A stretch of 56,289 nucleotides of DNA from Clostridia bacterium (GCA_017451915.1 JAFTNJ010000021.1:1-56289); one strand, 5' to 3'. Shown: positions 43,396 to 51,917, numbered from the stretch's first letter. Notes: generated by a model from the sequence alone, not told the origin. Numbers and translations are program-made.

Positions 43396-43424
43396 ATTGT
43401 ACATCAAAACCGTTCCCTTTGCAA
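43396..43424 (-). promoter_or_regulatory. Promoter of the LytTR-DUF3021 pair
   Basis: Minus-strand TTGCAA (43424-43419) and TACAAT (43401-43396), 17-base spacing. Confidence 0.65.
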
Positions 43425-43512
43425 GGGATTTTTTCTATGCGGTCAAAAAAGCCTCCCATGCGGCAAGACCTTCATTCCCTGTCCTGCGTCATATGCAACG
43501 CTCCCCGCAGCA

Positions 43513-43563
43513 CTCTACCTACGGTAGAGAAGCAGCTTGTTTGACCGACCGAAAAATCAACAA
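43513..43563. promoter_or_regulatory. Inverted repeats in the divergent intergenic region
   Basis: CTCTACC-TAC-GGTAGAG (43513-43529) is a 7-bp dyad; CTTGTT (43536-43541) and AACAAG (43558-43563) form a second, wider dyad. They lie between the LytTR promoter and the XRE promoter and could be operator sites for either; this is an inference. Confidence 0.4.
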
Positions 43564-43571
43564 GAGGTAGG

Positions 43572-43600
43572 TTGACTTCGCATTTTGGGTGTGTTATAAT
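43572..43600 (+). promoter_or_regulatory. Promoter of the small XRE gene
   Basis: TTGACT (43572-43577) and TATAAT (43595-43600), 17-base spacing. Confidence 0.8.
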
Positions 43601-43631
43601 GAAACCAGTAAAAGAAACGGAGGACACTACC

Positions 43632-44009
43632 ATGAACGAAATAAACGTAGGTGCCAGAATTGCCCAATTGCGAACCGAACGGAAGATGACCCAGGCAGAG
43701 CTTGCCGAAACGCTGGGCGTTAGCGACAAGGCGGTAAGCAAGTGGGAGCTTGGCGGCTGTTATCCCGACGTAACGATCTTTCCCCGGCTTGCCGACCTTT
43801 TTGGTGTGAGCGTGGATTTTTTGATGCGTGGAAAGTCCCGGACGATCCAACACCTTAAAACGGGATGGTTCAATGACAAATTCCGCCAAAGCGTGAATGA
43901 GAAATACCTTGCCAACGGTTGGCGGATCACCGACATGAAGCTTGCCGGTGACGGTGAGGGCGGCGGTCTGATTGCCGTCCTGTTGGAAAAAGAGAGATTC
44001 GAAGAATAA
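43632..44009 (+). CDS. Small XRE family regulator
   Basis: A 125-residue protein with an XRE helix-turn-helix (ARIAQLRTERKMTQAELAETLG, then VSDKAVSKWELGGCYPD) in residues 8-62 and a C-terminal part of about 60 residues that ends in a strand-rich DMKLAGDGEGGGLIAVLL. GGAGG precedes the ATG at 43632. A single-gene unit. The C-terminal part has no named domain that I recognise; the target is unknown. Confidence 0.85.
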   Translation: MNEINVGARIAQLRTERKMTQAELAETLGVSDKAVSKWELGGCYPDVTIFPRLADLFGVSVDFLMRGKSRTIQHLKTGWFNDKFRQSVNEKYLANGWRITDMKLAGDGEGGGLIAVLLEKERFEE

Positions 44010-44014
44010 AAGCT

Positions 44015-44047
44015 ACGGGAGCACTCTGCGGAGTGCTCCCGTTTCCT
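44015..44047. terminator. Bidirectional terminator, XRE gene / GH42-like gene
   Basis: A 12-bp perfect stem (44015-44026 with 44031-44042), loop TGCG, followed on the plus strand by TTCCTTT and lying between converging genes. Confidence 0.85.
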
Positions 44048-45727
44048 TTATTCAACGATTTGTAAGAGATAACTTTTTTGTGCTTTGGATTCAAAGATCG
44101 GTTCAAACGGCTGCTGCGTAAACAGATCGATCCATTTTGTGCCTTTGGGAAGGTGAATGACCTGTTTGCCATCCCGTACGGTGTGAAGAAAGAGATGGCT
44201 CTCACCGGCGTAAACCACCGCGTCCTCCTCGCTGTAAAGCCATACACCCGCCTCTTTGTAAAAGGCGCGAAGCTCTTTGGGGGTGATCTCGCAGTTCTCC
44301 TTGGTGATTACCAACAAGTTTTTTTCCTCCCGTCTGATCTTCTCGCTGTCAGGTGTCGCGCCCGGCTCCAGGAGAACAAACGCCGAATACTCATGGCGAA
44401 TGGCCTCAAAATCCGAGGTGAGGTAGAGATCGTAGGGGACGCCGGTCTTGCCAAGGGCCTCCCGAATGTCATAAAGCACCTTCTGGGGCGTGGGATCCCC
44501 CTCTGCAAAGAGTGCCACCGACCGTTCGTCAAAAAGCAAAGCCACTTGGGCGCGGCTCTTGGCGGAAAGTCGTCCCGCATCATGGCTGATCTCTCGCGCT
44601 TTCCTCATGAATTCCATATATTTTTCGTCGGCAAACCAGCCGCCCCACATATCAAACCACCAGCTGGCGTGTCCGTGAACCAAGGCACGTGCAAAGTGCA
44701 TTTTGAGGATCTCCAGGGTGGTATCTTGGTCGGGCCCGAACCAGATGGGTCCCTGGTAACGAGGAAGATCCGAATAGGCCCGCGAAAGATGCGTGCGGGT
44801 ATCGTTCTCGGAGAAGTAGAGCTTTCCGTGAAGCTTGAGGGAATGCAACGCCAGCATATAGGAATGATTGCGCCCGGCCCGACGCAGCTCTGCGTAGGAA
44901 ACGGGAGAGCAGATAAAATCGATGTGAGGACATTCCAGCACCTGCTTTAAATCGTTGTGGCAGTAATAGCGATCGGGCTTTTCCAGGGTGTAGCCGTAAA
45001 AGGTGCCCACGGCAAGTCGGTGCTCCGTCAATTCCTTCAATCGCTTGGCAAATTGACAGATGCGGGATGCAGTCATCTCCGAGAGGAAGCGATAATATTC
45101 GTATTCGTTATCCTCCCTTCCCGCTGCTACCTGCGCGGCAAACTTCTCCCGAGAGCGCGGCCCCACGCTTCCCTTCTGATCGTAGGAAAACCACTCCTCG
45201 GTGTTCCCTCCCGCAATCTGGTATCCTATGATGTGGTTGCAGTAGTCGGAGCTTTCAATATGCTCCACAAAGAGCCCCAGCAACCGCTCCACCTCACTTG
45301 CCCAAAGATCCGAGGAAAAGCAAACCCGACGGACGTGGGGCAAAGAATCGGGGCCCTGATCGTTTAACTCCTCGAGGTGCTCCGCCTCCCACTCCCGACT
45401 CAAGCCCACGTTGACGCGAGGAAAGATCATAGCATTGGGACAGACCTTGAGAATATTGTGGATATCCCTGTCAAAATGGGAAAAATCCGGCAGATCGGTA
45501 TCAAAAAGCCCCTTGGAAAAGACCTCTAACCCGGAAGTGGAATTCAGAGAATTGCTTCCAAAAAACACGCAGGTGGAAAACAGTTGATAGCCTGCTTTGG
45601 CAAAGTCCTCATAGCGGTTGTTTTCCGGCAGATAAGTGATGTAGGCAACCGAATCGATCTCACACCCGTTGACGGTGAGCAGTTGCTTTCCATCACGGGT
45701 AATGACGGCAGAAGTAATCTTGTTCAT
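44048..45727 (-). CDS. GH42-like TIM-barrel glycoside hydrolase
   Basis: A 559-residue cytoplasmic protein with a clan GH-A pattern: Asn-Glu in GNTEEWF (about 174-180, the acid/base) and a second Glu in YFSEND (about residue 307, the likely nucleophile), then a domain like the trimerisation domain of beta-galactosidases of GH42, and a C-terminal all-strand part. It is the last gene of the kinase-murQ operon, 15 bases after murQ. That context suggests cleavage of an amino-sugar-containing oligosaccharide, but GH42-type enzymes are mostly beta-galactosidases. Not a certain family assignment. Confidence 0.7.
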   Translation of the reverse strand: MNKITSAVITRDGKQLLTVNGCEIDSVAYITYLPENNRYEDFAKAGYQLFSTCVFFGSNSLNSTSGLEVFSKGLFDTDLPDFSHFDRDIHNILKVCPNAMIFPRVNVGLSREWEAEHLEELNDQGPDSLPHVRRVCFSSDLWASEVERLLGLFVEHIESSDYCNHIIGYQIAGGNTEEWFSYDQKGSVGPRSREKFAAQVAAGREDNEYEYYRFLSEMTASRICQFAKRLKELTEHRLAVGTFYGYTLEKPDRYYCHNDLKQVLECPHIDFICSPVSYAELRRAGRNHSYMLALHSLKLHGKLYFSENDTRTHLSRAYSDLPRYQGPIWFGPDQDTTLEILKMHFARALVHGHASWWFDMWGGWFADEKYMEFMRKAREISHDAGRLSAKSRAQVALLFDERSVALFAEGDPTPQKVLYDIREALGKTGVPYDLYLTSDFEAIRHEYSAFVLLEPGATPDSEKIRREEKNLLVITKENCEITPKELRAFYKEAGVWLYSEEDAVVYAGESHLFLHTVRDGKQVIHLPKGTKWIDLFTQQPFEPIFESKAQKSYLLQIVE

Positions 45728-45742
45728 AGTGCCTCCCTTTTT

Positions 45743-46561
45743 TTACGAATCGCTACGGCGATAGGCCTCCACCGCCGCCGGGATAGAAAATCCGTTTTGC
45801 TCCAACAGCTTCTCCGCAACATCGGGGAGGGCTCCCGTGATTTCGCCAACGATGCGGATCATGCGCGCCCGCAGCTTGACGTTGGTAGGCTTGAGGTTGA
45901 CCATCATGTTTTCGTACACGTAGCCCTGCTTTACCATGACCGCGGTAGAGATCATGTTCAGGATCATTTTGTGCGCCGAGCCCGCCTTCATGCGGGTGGA
46001 GCCGGTGATGACCTCGGCCCCCGTGTCGGGATGAATGGCAATGTCGGAGATCTGCTCCAGGGGCGAGTCAGCGTTGCAGGTGAGTGCTACGGTCAAGGCC
46101 CCCTGCTCCTTGGCATAGGTAAGGGCACTGATCACGTACTCGGCCCCGCCTGCGGCAGAAATACCGATAACGCTATCCTTTTCGCACAGACCGTAAGCGG
46201 AAAGATCCCGCCGTCCTGCCTCGCGGCTGTCCTCGGCGTTTTCGGCAGCCTTGCGGAGGGCTCCGTCGCCGCCGGCTATGATTCCGATCACAAGATCGTG
46301 GGACACACCGTAGGTGGGAGGACACTCCGAGGCGTCCAGCACACCAAGACGACCGGAGGTACCGCATCCGATATAGAAGAGGCGTCCTCCTGCTTTCATG
46401 CGGGACGAAATGGCGTCCACGGCCAAGGAAATGCGTTCCAGCTCGGCATCAATGGCGTTGACCGCCACCTTGTTCTCCTCCTGAATGATGCGGATCATCT
46501 CGGCGGTGTCCATGCGGTCAATGTGGGTAGTTTTTGGATTACGTTGTTCCGTTTTCAGCAT
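45743..46561 (-). CDS. murQ: N-acetylmuramic acid 6-phosphate etherase
   Basis: MurQ removes the lactyl ether from MurNAc-6-P, giving GlcNAc-6-P. The SIS fold has GGRLFYIGCGTSGRLGV and the catalytic Glu in LDASECPPTYG (about residue 79). EVITGSTRMKAGSA and KPTNVKLRARMIRIV are conserved. At 272 residues it ends about 25 residues earlier than typical MurQ, lacking the last C-terminal helices. GGGAGGAGC precedes the ATG, which lies inside the upstream kinase gene (23-base overlap). Confidence 0.95.
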   Translation of the reverse strand: MLKTEQRNPKTTHIDRMDTAEMIRIIQEENKVAVNAIDAELERISLAVDAISSRMKAGGRLFYIGCGTSGRLGVLDASECPPTYGVSHDLVIGIIAGGDGALRKAAENAEDSREAGRRDLSAYGLCEKDSVIGISAAGGAEYVISALTYAKEQGALTVALTCNADSPLEQISDIAIHPDTGAEVITGSTRMKAGSAHKMILNMISTAVMVKQGYVYENMMVNLKPTNVKLRARMIRIVGEITGALPDVAEKLLEQNGFSIPAAVEAYRRSDS

Positions 46562-47666
46562 GATGCTCCTCCCATCCCGCCAGCAGCAGAGCCCCCTTGG
46601 CCAAGGAGCCTTGGTAGGTATGCAGCCGGCAATCGATATGTAAATGTTGTTGAATCAGCGGCAAAAGAACCGCCTCCTGCTTGGTCAGCCCCCCGATCAG
46701 AACCACCTCGGGGTTGGGCTCTCCCAAAAGCGCGGCTCCCTGCTCGATCTCCCGCGCCAGAACAGCGGCATTTTGGGTCAGAATCTCCCGGGCAACGGCG
46801 TCGCCCTCCCCGGCAGCCTGAAAAACAATGGGCGCAAAAGCGGCAATGGTGGATTTTCCCTCGGCGTAAAAGACGCCCAGCTGATCCAGGACGGTAGCGG
46901 TACCGCATTTCTCCAGCACCAGACGGTACAAAAGGCTGTCCACCTTCCCCGCCTCCTCGGTTTTCAAGGCGTAAAACAGCGCCTCACGTCCCACCATATA
47001 GGCACTTCCGCCATCCTCAAATAAATAGTTAAAGCCGCCCAGCCTATGCTTTTGGCCATCCTTTTGCACAAAGGTAATATTTCCGGTTCCCGCAATGACC
47101 AGGATCCCGTTGCGATGCCCCAGGGTTGCGATCAGGGCATTGGCGGCGTCGCTTCCGCAATCCCATTGGCGAAAACCGAAGGTGGATAAAAATTGCAGAA
47201 TTTTTTGACGGTTGGTTCCCGTAGATCCCCCGGCTAAGCCCGCAAACACCGAGATGCGATCCCGCGGAAGCTCCCCGCACAGGGTCTGGATCCCCTGCTT
47301 CAGGATCTCCAGACAGGCAGACATTCCAACGTCGTTGGGGTTACATCCCCGCAGTACCATCCGTTGGAGGATCTTGCCCTGCGCCTCTGCCAAAAGAAAC
47401 TCGGTTTTGGTTCCGCCGCCATCGATGCCAATGTAATAGGAACCAACGCCGGAGGCTCGCAAAAGCGAATTGACGTCGGTACGCAAGCATTGCGCCAGCG
47501 TTGGCAAGATCACCGCGGGGGCAATGCAATCACCGCTCTCCCATTTGCTCACCGCCTTGGAGGAATATCCCAACCGCTGTGCCAGCTGCAATTGGGTAAG
47601 ACCCGCCTCCTTCCGCGCACGGCGCAGATTTTGACCAAAGGCCTTGATGATTTCCAAATATTCCAT
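46539..47666 (-). CDS. XRE DNA-binding domain fused to a BadF/BadG-type amino-sugar kinase
   Basis: A 375-residue fusion. Residues 1-70 are an XRE helix-turn-helix (NLRRARKEAGLTQLQLAQRL, AVSKWESGD). The rest is a BadF/BadG/BcrA/BcrD ATPase like GlcNAc/MurNAc kinases: YYIGIDGGGTKTEFLL (78-93), GLAGGSTG, GSDAANA, VIAGTGNI, GGSAYMVG and VLIGGLTKQEA. It likely phosphorylates MurNAc or GlcNAc and may also regulate its own operon by sensing substrate or nucleotide, as NagC-type ROK proteins do. The operon continues with murQ and a glycosidase. The kinase and the fusion are read from sequence; the regulatory role is inferred. Confidence 0.85.
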   Translation of the reverse strand: MEYLEIIKAFGQNLRRARKEAGLTQLQLAQRLGYSSKAVSKWESGDCIAPAVILPTLAQCLRTDVNSLLRASGVGSYYIGIDGGGTKTEFLLAEAQGKILQRMVLRGCNPNDVGMSACLEILKQGIQTLCGELPRDRISVFAGLAGGSTGTNRQKILQFLSTFGFRQWDCGSDAANALIATLGHRNGILVIAGTGNITFVQKDGQKHRLGGFNYLFEDGGSAYMVGREALFYALKTEEAGKVDSLLYRLVLEKCGTATVLDQLGVFYAEGKSTIAAFAPIVFQAAGEGDAVAREILTQNAAVLAREIEQGAALLGEPNPEVVLIGGLTKQEAVLLPLIQQHLHIDCRLHTYQGSLAKGALLLAGWEEHHAENGTT

Positions 47667-47686
47667 GGTGCACCTCCTTTTTTTCT

Positions 47687-47715
47687 ATTATACTCTATAA
47701 AAAAGAGCATTTCAA
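47687..47715 (-). promoter_or_regulatory. Promoter of the kinase-murQ operon
   Basis: Minus-strand TTGAAA (47715-47710) and TATAAT (47692-47687), 17-base spacing, followed by AAAGGAGGTGCACC before the ATG. Confidence 0.8.
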
Positions 47716-47759
47716 GACCCAAATACGTAGATTTTTTCAAAAAGTCCATAAATCGTAGA
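47716..47759. promoter_or_regulatory. Paired direct repeats upstream of the kinase-murQ promoter
   Basis: On the minus strand TCTACGATTTATGGAC (47759-47744) and TCTACGTATTTGGGTC (47731-47716) agree at 11 of 16 positions and are offset by 28 bases. The second touches the -35. Their place and pairing suggest a regulator site, perhaps for the XRE domain of the first gene. Confidence 0.5.
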
Positions 47760-47770
47760 CTTTTTGACCA

Positions 47771-47797
47771 AAAAAGCCGCCGCAAAATTGCGGCGGC
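47771..47797 (-). terminator. Terminator downstream of the 250-residue membrane protein gene
   Basis: GCCGCCGC (47776-47783) pairs with GCGGCGGC (47790-47797); the minus strand then reads TTTTTTGG. Confidence 0.85.
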
Positions 47798-47806
47798 AAC
47801 AAAAAA

Positions 47807-48559
47807 TCATTGCGGGATCTTGAAATCCACCAATGCACGGAACAACGCCTCAAAATCCTTATAGGTAGACTCATCGGCAGAAGCGCCCCACACGTAGCTC
47901 TGGGTCAGCACCAGGAGCGTATCCGCGGGCAGGACCTGCAACGCCGGGTAATACCGGTACAGCTCGGTGTCCCCAAGACGAATGGCGTAACCGTCATAGG
48001 AGGCGGCAGGAAGATTGTCCCCATACAGATCTGAAAGGGGTCTTGCCAGCTTCTCCTTCACGTTCTGATACTCGTAAACGTAGGGACAAACCAACAGCAC
48101 GGCACTCTCCCCCGTCATCAGGTACGAGCCAAAATTCTTTAACCGATCGGCATTGTAGCCCTTGGCGGTCTGGTAGCCGGATTCATCACAAATTCCGGTC
48201 TCGGGATCGGTGTACAGAGCCCGCAGCTCCTCCTCGTTGTAAATGGGATATGTAGAAAGGATCACGCTCAGGCGCTCCCCTCCCTCCTCTGTGCGGGGAG
48301 CCACCGCGTTCAGCACGTCCAGTACCCCTTCCCGCTCGTCCCCCTCCAACACGTAGGGACCGGCAAAGGAAACCGTTAGATCCCCGGTCTCCCGTTGGGT
48401 GCATTGGACAAAGCAGACGGCAAAAATGAAGATGGCGGCCATGACCACAATGGCCTGGAACTTATAATGATACCAAAAATTCTCCATCCAAAGGGAGAAG
48501 CGACTGCGCTCGGTGATCTCTCCCGCCGCCAGCTTGTCCTCTTTTTCTTCAATCGACAT
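47807..48559 (-). CDS. Bitopic membrane protein of unknown function
   Basis: A 250-residue protein. The first 38 residues or so are charged, one helix follows (about 37-56, FQAIVVMAAIFIFAVCFV), and about 190 residues lie outside with a mixed strand/helix composition. The ATG at 48559 has AAAGGAG upstream; a longer frame runs back through the greA terminator hairpin. I do not recognise the family. It follows greA in the same direction but a terminator separates them. Function unknown. Confidence 0.7.
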   Translation of the reverse strand: MSIEEKEDKLAAGEITERSRFSLWMENFWYHYKFQAIVVMAAIFIFAVCFVQCTQRETGDLTVSFAGPYVLEGDEREGVLDVLNAVAPRTEEGGERLSVILSTYPIYNEEELRALYTDPETGICDESGYQTAKGYNADRLKNFGSYLMTGESAVLLVCPYVYEYQNVKEKLARPLSDLYGDNLPAASYDGYAIRLGDTELYRYYPALQVLPADTLLVLTQSYVWGASADESTYKDFEALFRALVDFKIPQ

Positions 48560-48593
48560 AAACGCTCCTTTCTGCGCCGACCGCGGCGCGCTG

Positions 48594-48630
48594 AAAAACG
48601 GCGGAACGCATGAAAGATCCGTTCCGCCGG
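48594..48630 (-). terminator. Terminator of greA
   Basis: GGCGGAACG (48600-48608) pairs with CGTTCCGCC (48620-48628), and the minus strand continues with TTTTTC. Confidence 0.85.
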
Positions 48631-48642
48631 TGAAATGCAAAA

Positions 48643-49128
48643 TTAAGCCTGGGTTCTGGTAACGTCCAAAACCGAAAGATGAACGGTACCGCCGGGAGTC
48701 TCAACAGAGACGTTGTCGCCGGCCTTCTTGCCGATCAGCGCCGCGCCGATGGGCGACTGATCCGAGATCTTTCCCTCCATGGGGTTGGACTCGTTGGAGC
48801 CTACCAGATCGTAAGTAAATTCCATGCCGCTATCGGTATTCTTTACCTTTACGGTAGAACCAAGGCTAACAACGCTGGTATCAATATTGCTCTCGTCCAG
48901 AATCACCGCATTCTCCAGCAGCTCCTCCAGCTCCTTGATGCGCGCCTCGTTCTTGGCCTGCTCGTTTCTCGCCTCATCGTACTCGGAGTTCTCCGAAAGG
49001 TCACCAAAGGATCTTGCAACGGCGATGTCGTTCTTGATCTTTTCTCTTTTTTCGATCTTCAAATATTGCAGCTCGTCTACCAACTCCTGGTATCCCTGTT
49101 GGGTGTAAAGCATTTGTTTTTTTGCCAT
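48643..49128 (-). CDS. greA: Transcription elongation factor GreA
   Basis: GreA stimulates transcript cleavage by stalled RNA polymerase. The 161-residue protein has the N-terminal coiled coil with the acidic tip (FGDLSENSEYDEARNEQ, about residues 41-57) and the C-terminal FKBP-like domain with MEGKISDQSPIGAALIGKK. AAGGAG precedes the ATG. It follows the S41 protease gene by 27 bases. Confidence 0.97.
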   Translation of the reverse strand: MAKKQMLYTQQGYQELVDELQYLKIEKREKIKNDIAVARSFGDLSENSEYDEARNEQAKNEARIKELEELLENAVILDESNIDTSVVSLGSTVKVKNTDSGMEFTYDLVGSNESNPMEGKISDQSPIGAALIGKKAGDNVSVETPGGTVHLSVLDVTRTQA

Positions 49129-49155
49129 GATTGTATCTCCTTATGATAAAAAAGT

Positions 49156-50616
49156 TTAAGATTGAAATTGCGCAAACGCGGTTTGCAGTTGATTGTCTAA
49201 CGCCTGGGGAAGCACGTAGAAATTGTAGGACAGCGCCTCCTCGGACAGAGCCACCTCCACGGCGGGTTGAATCCCGATATCGTGATAGGTGATCCCACAT
49301 TGGGTAACGTAGGCGTAGGTGGTCATCTTGGCGTAGCCATCGTAATTGCCAAACCAAGACAGCGGAATAAAGGACTGCATAATCCCCTTTCCAAAGGTGG
49401 TTTCTCCCACCACGGTGGCAAGACCGTAGTCCCGCAGGGTGGCGGTAAAGACCTCGGCGGCACTGGCGGTGCTTCCGTTACAAAGCACGACCATATCCAG
49501 GTTGGCAAACATTCCCACCTCAGCCGGCGACACGTTGCAGGATGCATAGCTTCCGCTCATATTGGTCGCCTCGGCATAGTAGGAGGTTGCCACGGCGCCG
49601 TTCTTATCAATGGCACTCAGGATCAGATCCCCCGGCCGGAGGAAATAGGTGAGCACCGCCTTGATGGACTGCAGATCGCCTCCGGGATTGTACCGGACGT
49701 CAAACACGAAATGCTCCACACTTTGGTTCAGCAACGAAGTGACCGCCGCCTTGAACTGCTTGGGGGTAGTAAGATCGAAGGAACTGATGGAGACCACGCC
49801 AATGGTGGGGTCGGCCTCACTCACGTAGCCGGTGACCGACACGGTCTCAAAGGAGTCTCGCACGATACCGATCTCAATGCTTTCATAGCCTGCATCCTTG
49901 GCACGGAAGACGGCGAACTCGCACAGCGTTCCTTTTTCACCGCGAATGCAGTTGATAGCGGAGGTATAGCCTCCCAGCGCGCTGACGGTCTGATAAACCC
50001 CGTCCACTTTAATGCAATAAACGTAATCGCCGATCCGCAGCTCGGAATTTTGCGCGGGGGCGTTTTGATAAATGGCAATCACCTGGAACACAGGGTACTC
50101 ATACCCGTTCACGTTCAAGGTGGTTTGGATCACGCTAACGCCAATGCCCTGGGAATCTCCCTGGTTCTCGGCAGTCATTTGCGCGTACTCCTCTTTGGTA
50201 TAATACTCGGCGTAAAGATCTCCCGTAGCCTCGGCATAGGCCTTGAGCACCGCGGTCATGAGCTCCTCCTCGGTCTTTTGACCGGCATAATAGGAGTATT
50301 GTTCGTAGATCTGGGCCAGGACCTTCAGCTTGGCAAAATCCACCGAAGGGTCAATGCCCGACACGGCCAGCTTTTGCTCCAGATCCTCGATCTTTTCCTG
50401 CTGTTTCTCCAGCTTGGCCGAATAGTAGCTCCGCTGGTAGGCGGAGGTAAGGGCATACGTCAGGAGAACCGAGACGACGATGACAACGCAGATAACTCCG
50501 ACAAAGGCCTCAATGGGAAATCTCCCGCGGGAGGAACGGCGCCTTCCCTTGGTTCCCCGGGAAGAAGCAGCCTGCCCCCATTGCCCGGGTATATAATCAC
50601 GATCTCTGTTTTCCAT
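49156..50616 (-). CDS. S41 family C-terminal processing protease with PDZ domain
   Basis: A 486-residue CtpA-type serine protease. Basic cytoplasmic N-terminus, one membrane helix (about 36-56), coiled coil, PDZ domain (about 160-240) and the peptidase core with FDVRYNPGGDL, the Ser in CNGSTASAAEV and the Lys in GETTFGKG. It works outside the membrane, cutting protein C-termini. The ATG at 50616 has GGAAAGG upstream; a longer frame exists but is unlikely. In operon with greA by position. Confidence 0.9.
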   Translation of the reverse strand: MENRDRDYIPGQWGQAASSRGTKGRRRSSRGRFPIEAFVGVICVVIVVSVLLTYALTSAYQRSYYSAKLEKQQEKIEDLEQKLAVSGIDPSVDFAKLKVLAQIYEQYSYYAGQKTEEELMTAVLKAYAEATGDLYAEYYTKEEYAQMTAENQGDSQGIGVSVIQTTLNVNGYEYPVFQVIAIYQNAPAQNSELRIGDYVYCIKVDGVYQTVSALGGYTSAINCIRGEKGTLCEFAVFRAKDAGYESIEIGIVRDSFETVSVTGYVSEADPTIGVVSISSFDLTTPKQFKAAVTSLLNQSVEHFVFDVRYNPGGDLQSIKAVLTYFLRPGDLILSAIDKNGAVATSYYAEATNMSGSYASCNVSPAEVGMFANLDMVVLCNGSTASAAEVFTATLRDYGLATVVGETTFGKGIMQSFIPLSWFGNYDGYAKMTTYAYVTQCGITYHDIGIQPAVEVALSEEALSYNFYVLPQALDNQLQTAFAQFQS

Positions 50617-50719
50617 GGAATATCCTTTCCGGGATTGCGGTGATTGCACTCTTTGCAAAACCCGCTTTTATTTTATGGATGACTGTCCTGTGTTATTCGA
50701 CGTCTGACCGAAAAACAGT

Positions 50720-50760
50720 ACAGAAGCGAAATGCGCCCGTTACACGCATTTCGCTCTCTG
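50720..50760 (-). terminator. Terminator of the CdaR-type gene
   Basis: AGCGAAATGCG (50725-50735) pairs with CGCATTTCGCT (50745-50755), extended by ACAGA/TCTGT, and followed on the minus strand at a distance by GTTTTTC. Confidence 0.7.
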
Positions 50761-50776
50761 TCATCATAAAAGTCAA

Positions 50777-51862
50777 TTAGAACTTAATGGGCTTGGAGTT
50801 CAAATACTTCTTTACCATCAGGGCAACCTTGAAGGTAATGGCATGCTCAAACTCACGCAGATCCAGACCGGTCAGCTTGCGGATCTTCTCCAAACGGTAG
50901 ACCAGGGTATTACGGTGAACAAACAGCTTTCGAGAGGTCTCGGAAACGTTCAAATTGTTCTCAAAGAAGCATTGAATGGTCATCAGGGTCTCACGGTCCA
51001 GGGATTCCAGGCTTCCCTTCTTAAAGACCTCCTGCAAAAACATCTCGCACAGCGTGGTGGGCAGCTGGTAGATCAAACGGCCAATGCCCAGATTCTCGTA
51101 GCTGAGAATATTCTTTTCGGTCTCAAATACCTTACCAACCTCCAGGGCCACCTGCGCTTCCTTATAAGCGCGGGCAAGATCCTTGATGTTCTCCACCACC
51201 GTGGAAATACCGATGGAAACCTTGGTATAGAACTCGGCCGACAGCGTATCCACAATATTGGTGGCGATCTTTTCGATCTCGCGGGTCTCGGTGCCGGGTT
51301 TTACGTCCTTGACCAGAACGATATCGTGCTCGCCAACGCTGATTACATAGTCCTTGGACTTATCCGGGAACATATTCTGCAGCATCTCAAAGGGCATCAT
51401 ATCGGTCTTGCCGAAGAACTTGATCAAAAAGACGATGCGCATCTCCTCGGTATTGAAATGCAGCTCCTTGGACTTGATGTAAATATCGCTGGGCAGAATG
51501 TTATCCAGAATGATATTCTTAATGAAGGAGCCCTTATCGTATTTCTCGTCGTAGAGATTTTTGATATTCCCCAAGGAAATGGCCAACAGCTTGGACATCT
51601 TCTCCGCCATTTTATCCTCGCCCTCAACGAAAATGATATAATCGGTCTTGGGGCCGTTGGACATCGAGCGGTAGGTGTAGCCACCGTTGGAGATGACTTC
51701 GCTGGTGTAGTTCAACTCATCCCGCACTCCCTGGCGAATCTCGCCGATCTTAATTAATTCGGAGCATGCGATGATGACTCCGTTTTCATCGATGACACCG
51801 ATGACGCGGTCGATCGCATCCTTCATTTGGTGAATTACACCTTGGAACAGTCTGTTAGACAT
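50777..51862 (-). CDS. CdaR/PucR family transcriptional regulator
   Basis: A 361-residue regulator. An N-terminal sugar-diacid-recognition-like region (about 5-100) with VIGVIDENGVIIACS, a middle GGDEF-like fold (about 130-260), and a C-terminal PucR helix-turn-helix (CFFENNLNVSETSRKLFVHRNTLVYRLEKI). Members respond to diacids, purines or other metabolites. It stands alone with its own promoter, so its target cannot be named. ATG with a weak AAGGAG-like site. Confidence 0.88.
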   Translation of the reverse strand: MSNRLFQGVIHQMKDAIDRVIGVIDENGVIIACSELIKIGEIRQGVRDELNYTSEVISNGGYTYRSMSNGPKTDYIIFVEGEDKMAEKMSKLLAISLGNIKNLYDEKYDKGSFIKNIILDNILPSDIYIKSKELHFNTEEMRIVFLIKFFGKTDMMPFEMLQNMFPDKSKDYVISVGEHDIVLVKDVKPGTETREIEKIATNIVDTLSAEFYTKVSIGISTVVENIKDLARAYKEAQVALEVGKVFETEKNILSYENLGIGRLIYQLPTTLCEMFLQEVFKKGSLESLDRETLMTIQCFFENNLNVSETSRKLFVHRNTLVYRLEKIRKLTGLDLREFEHAITFKVALMVKKYLNSKPIKF

Positions 51863-51917
51863 CTTGTTTTTCTCCTTTAAATCGTGTTTTGGACTGCGGT
51901 TGTATAAATACGCTTAT

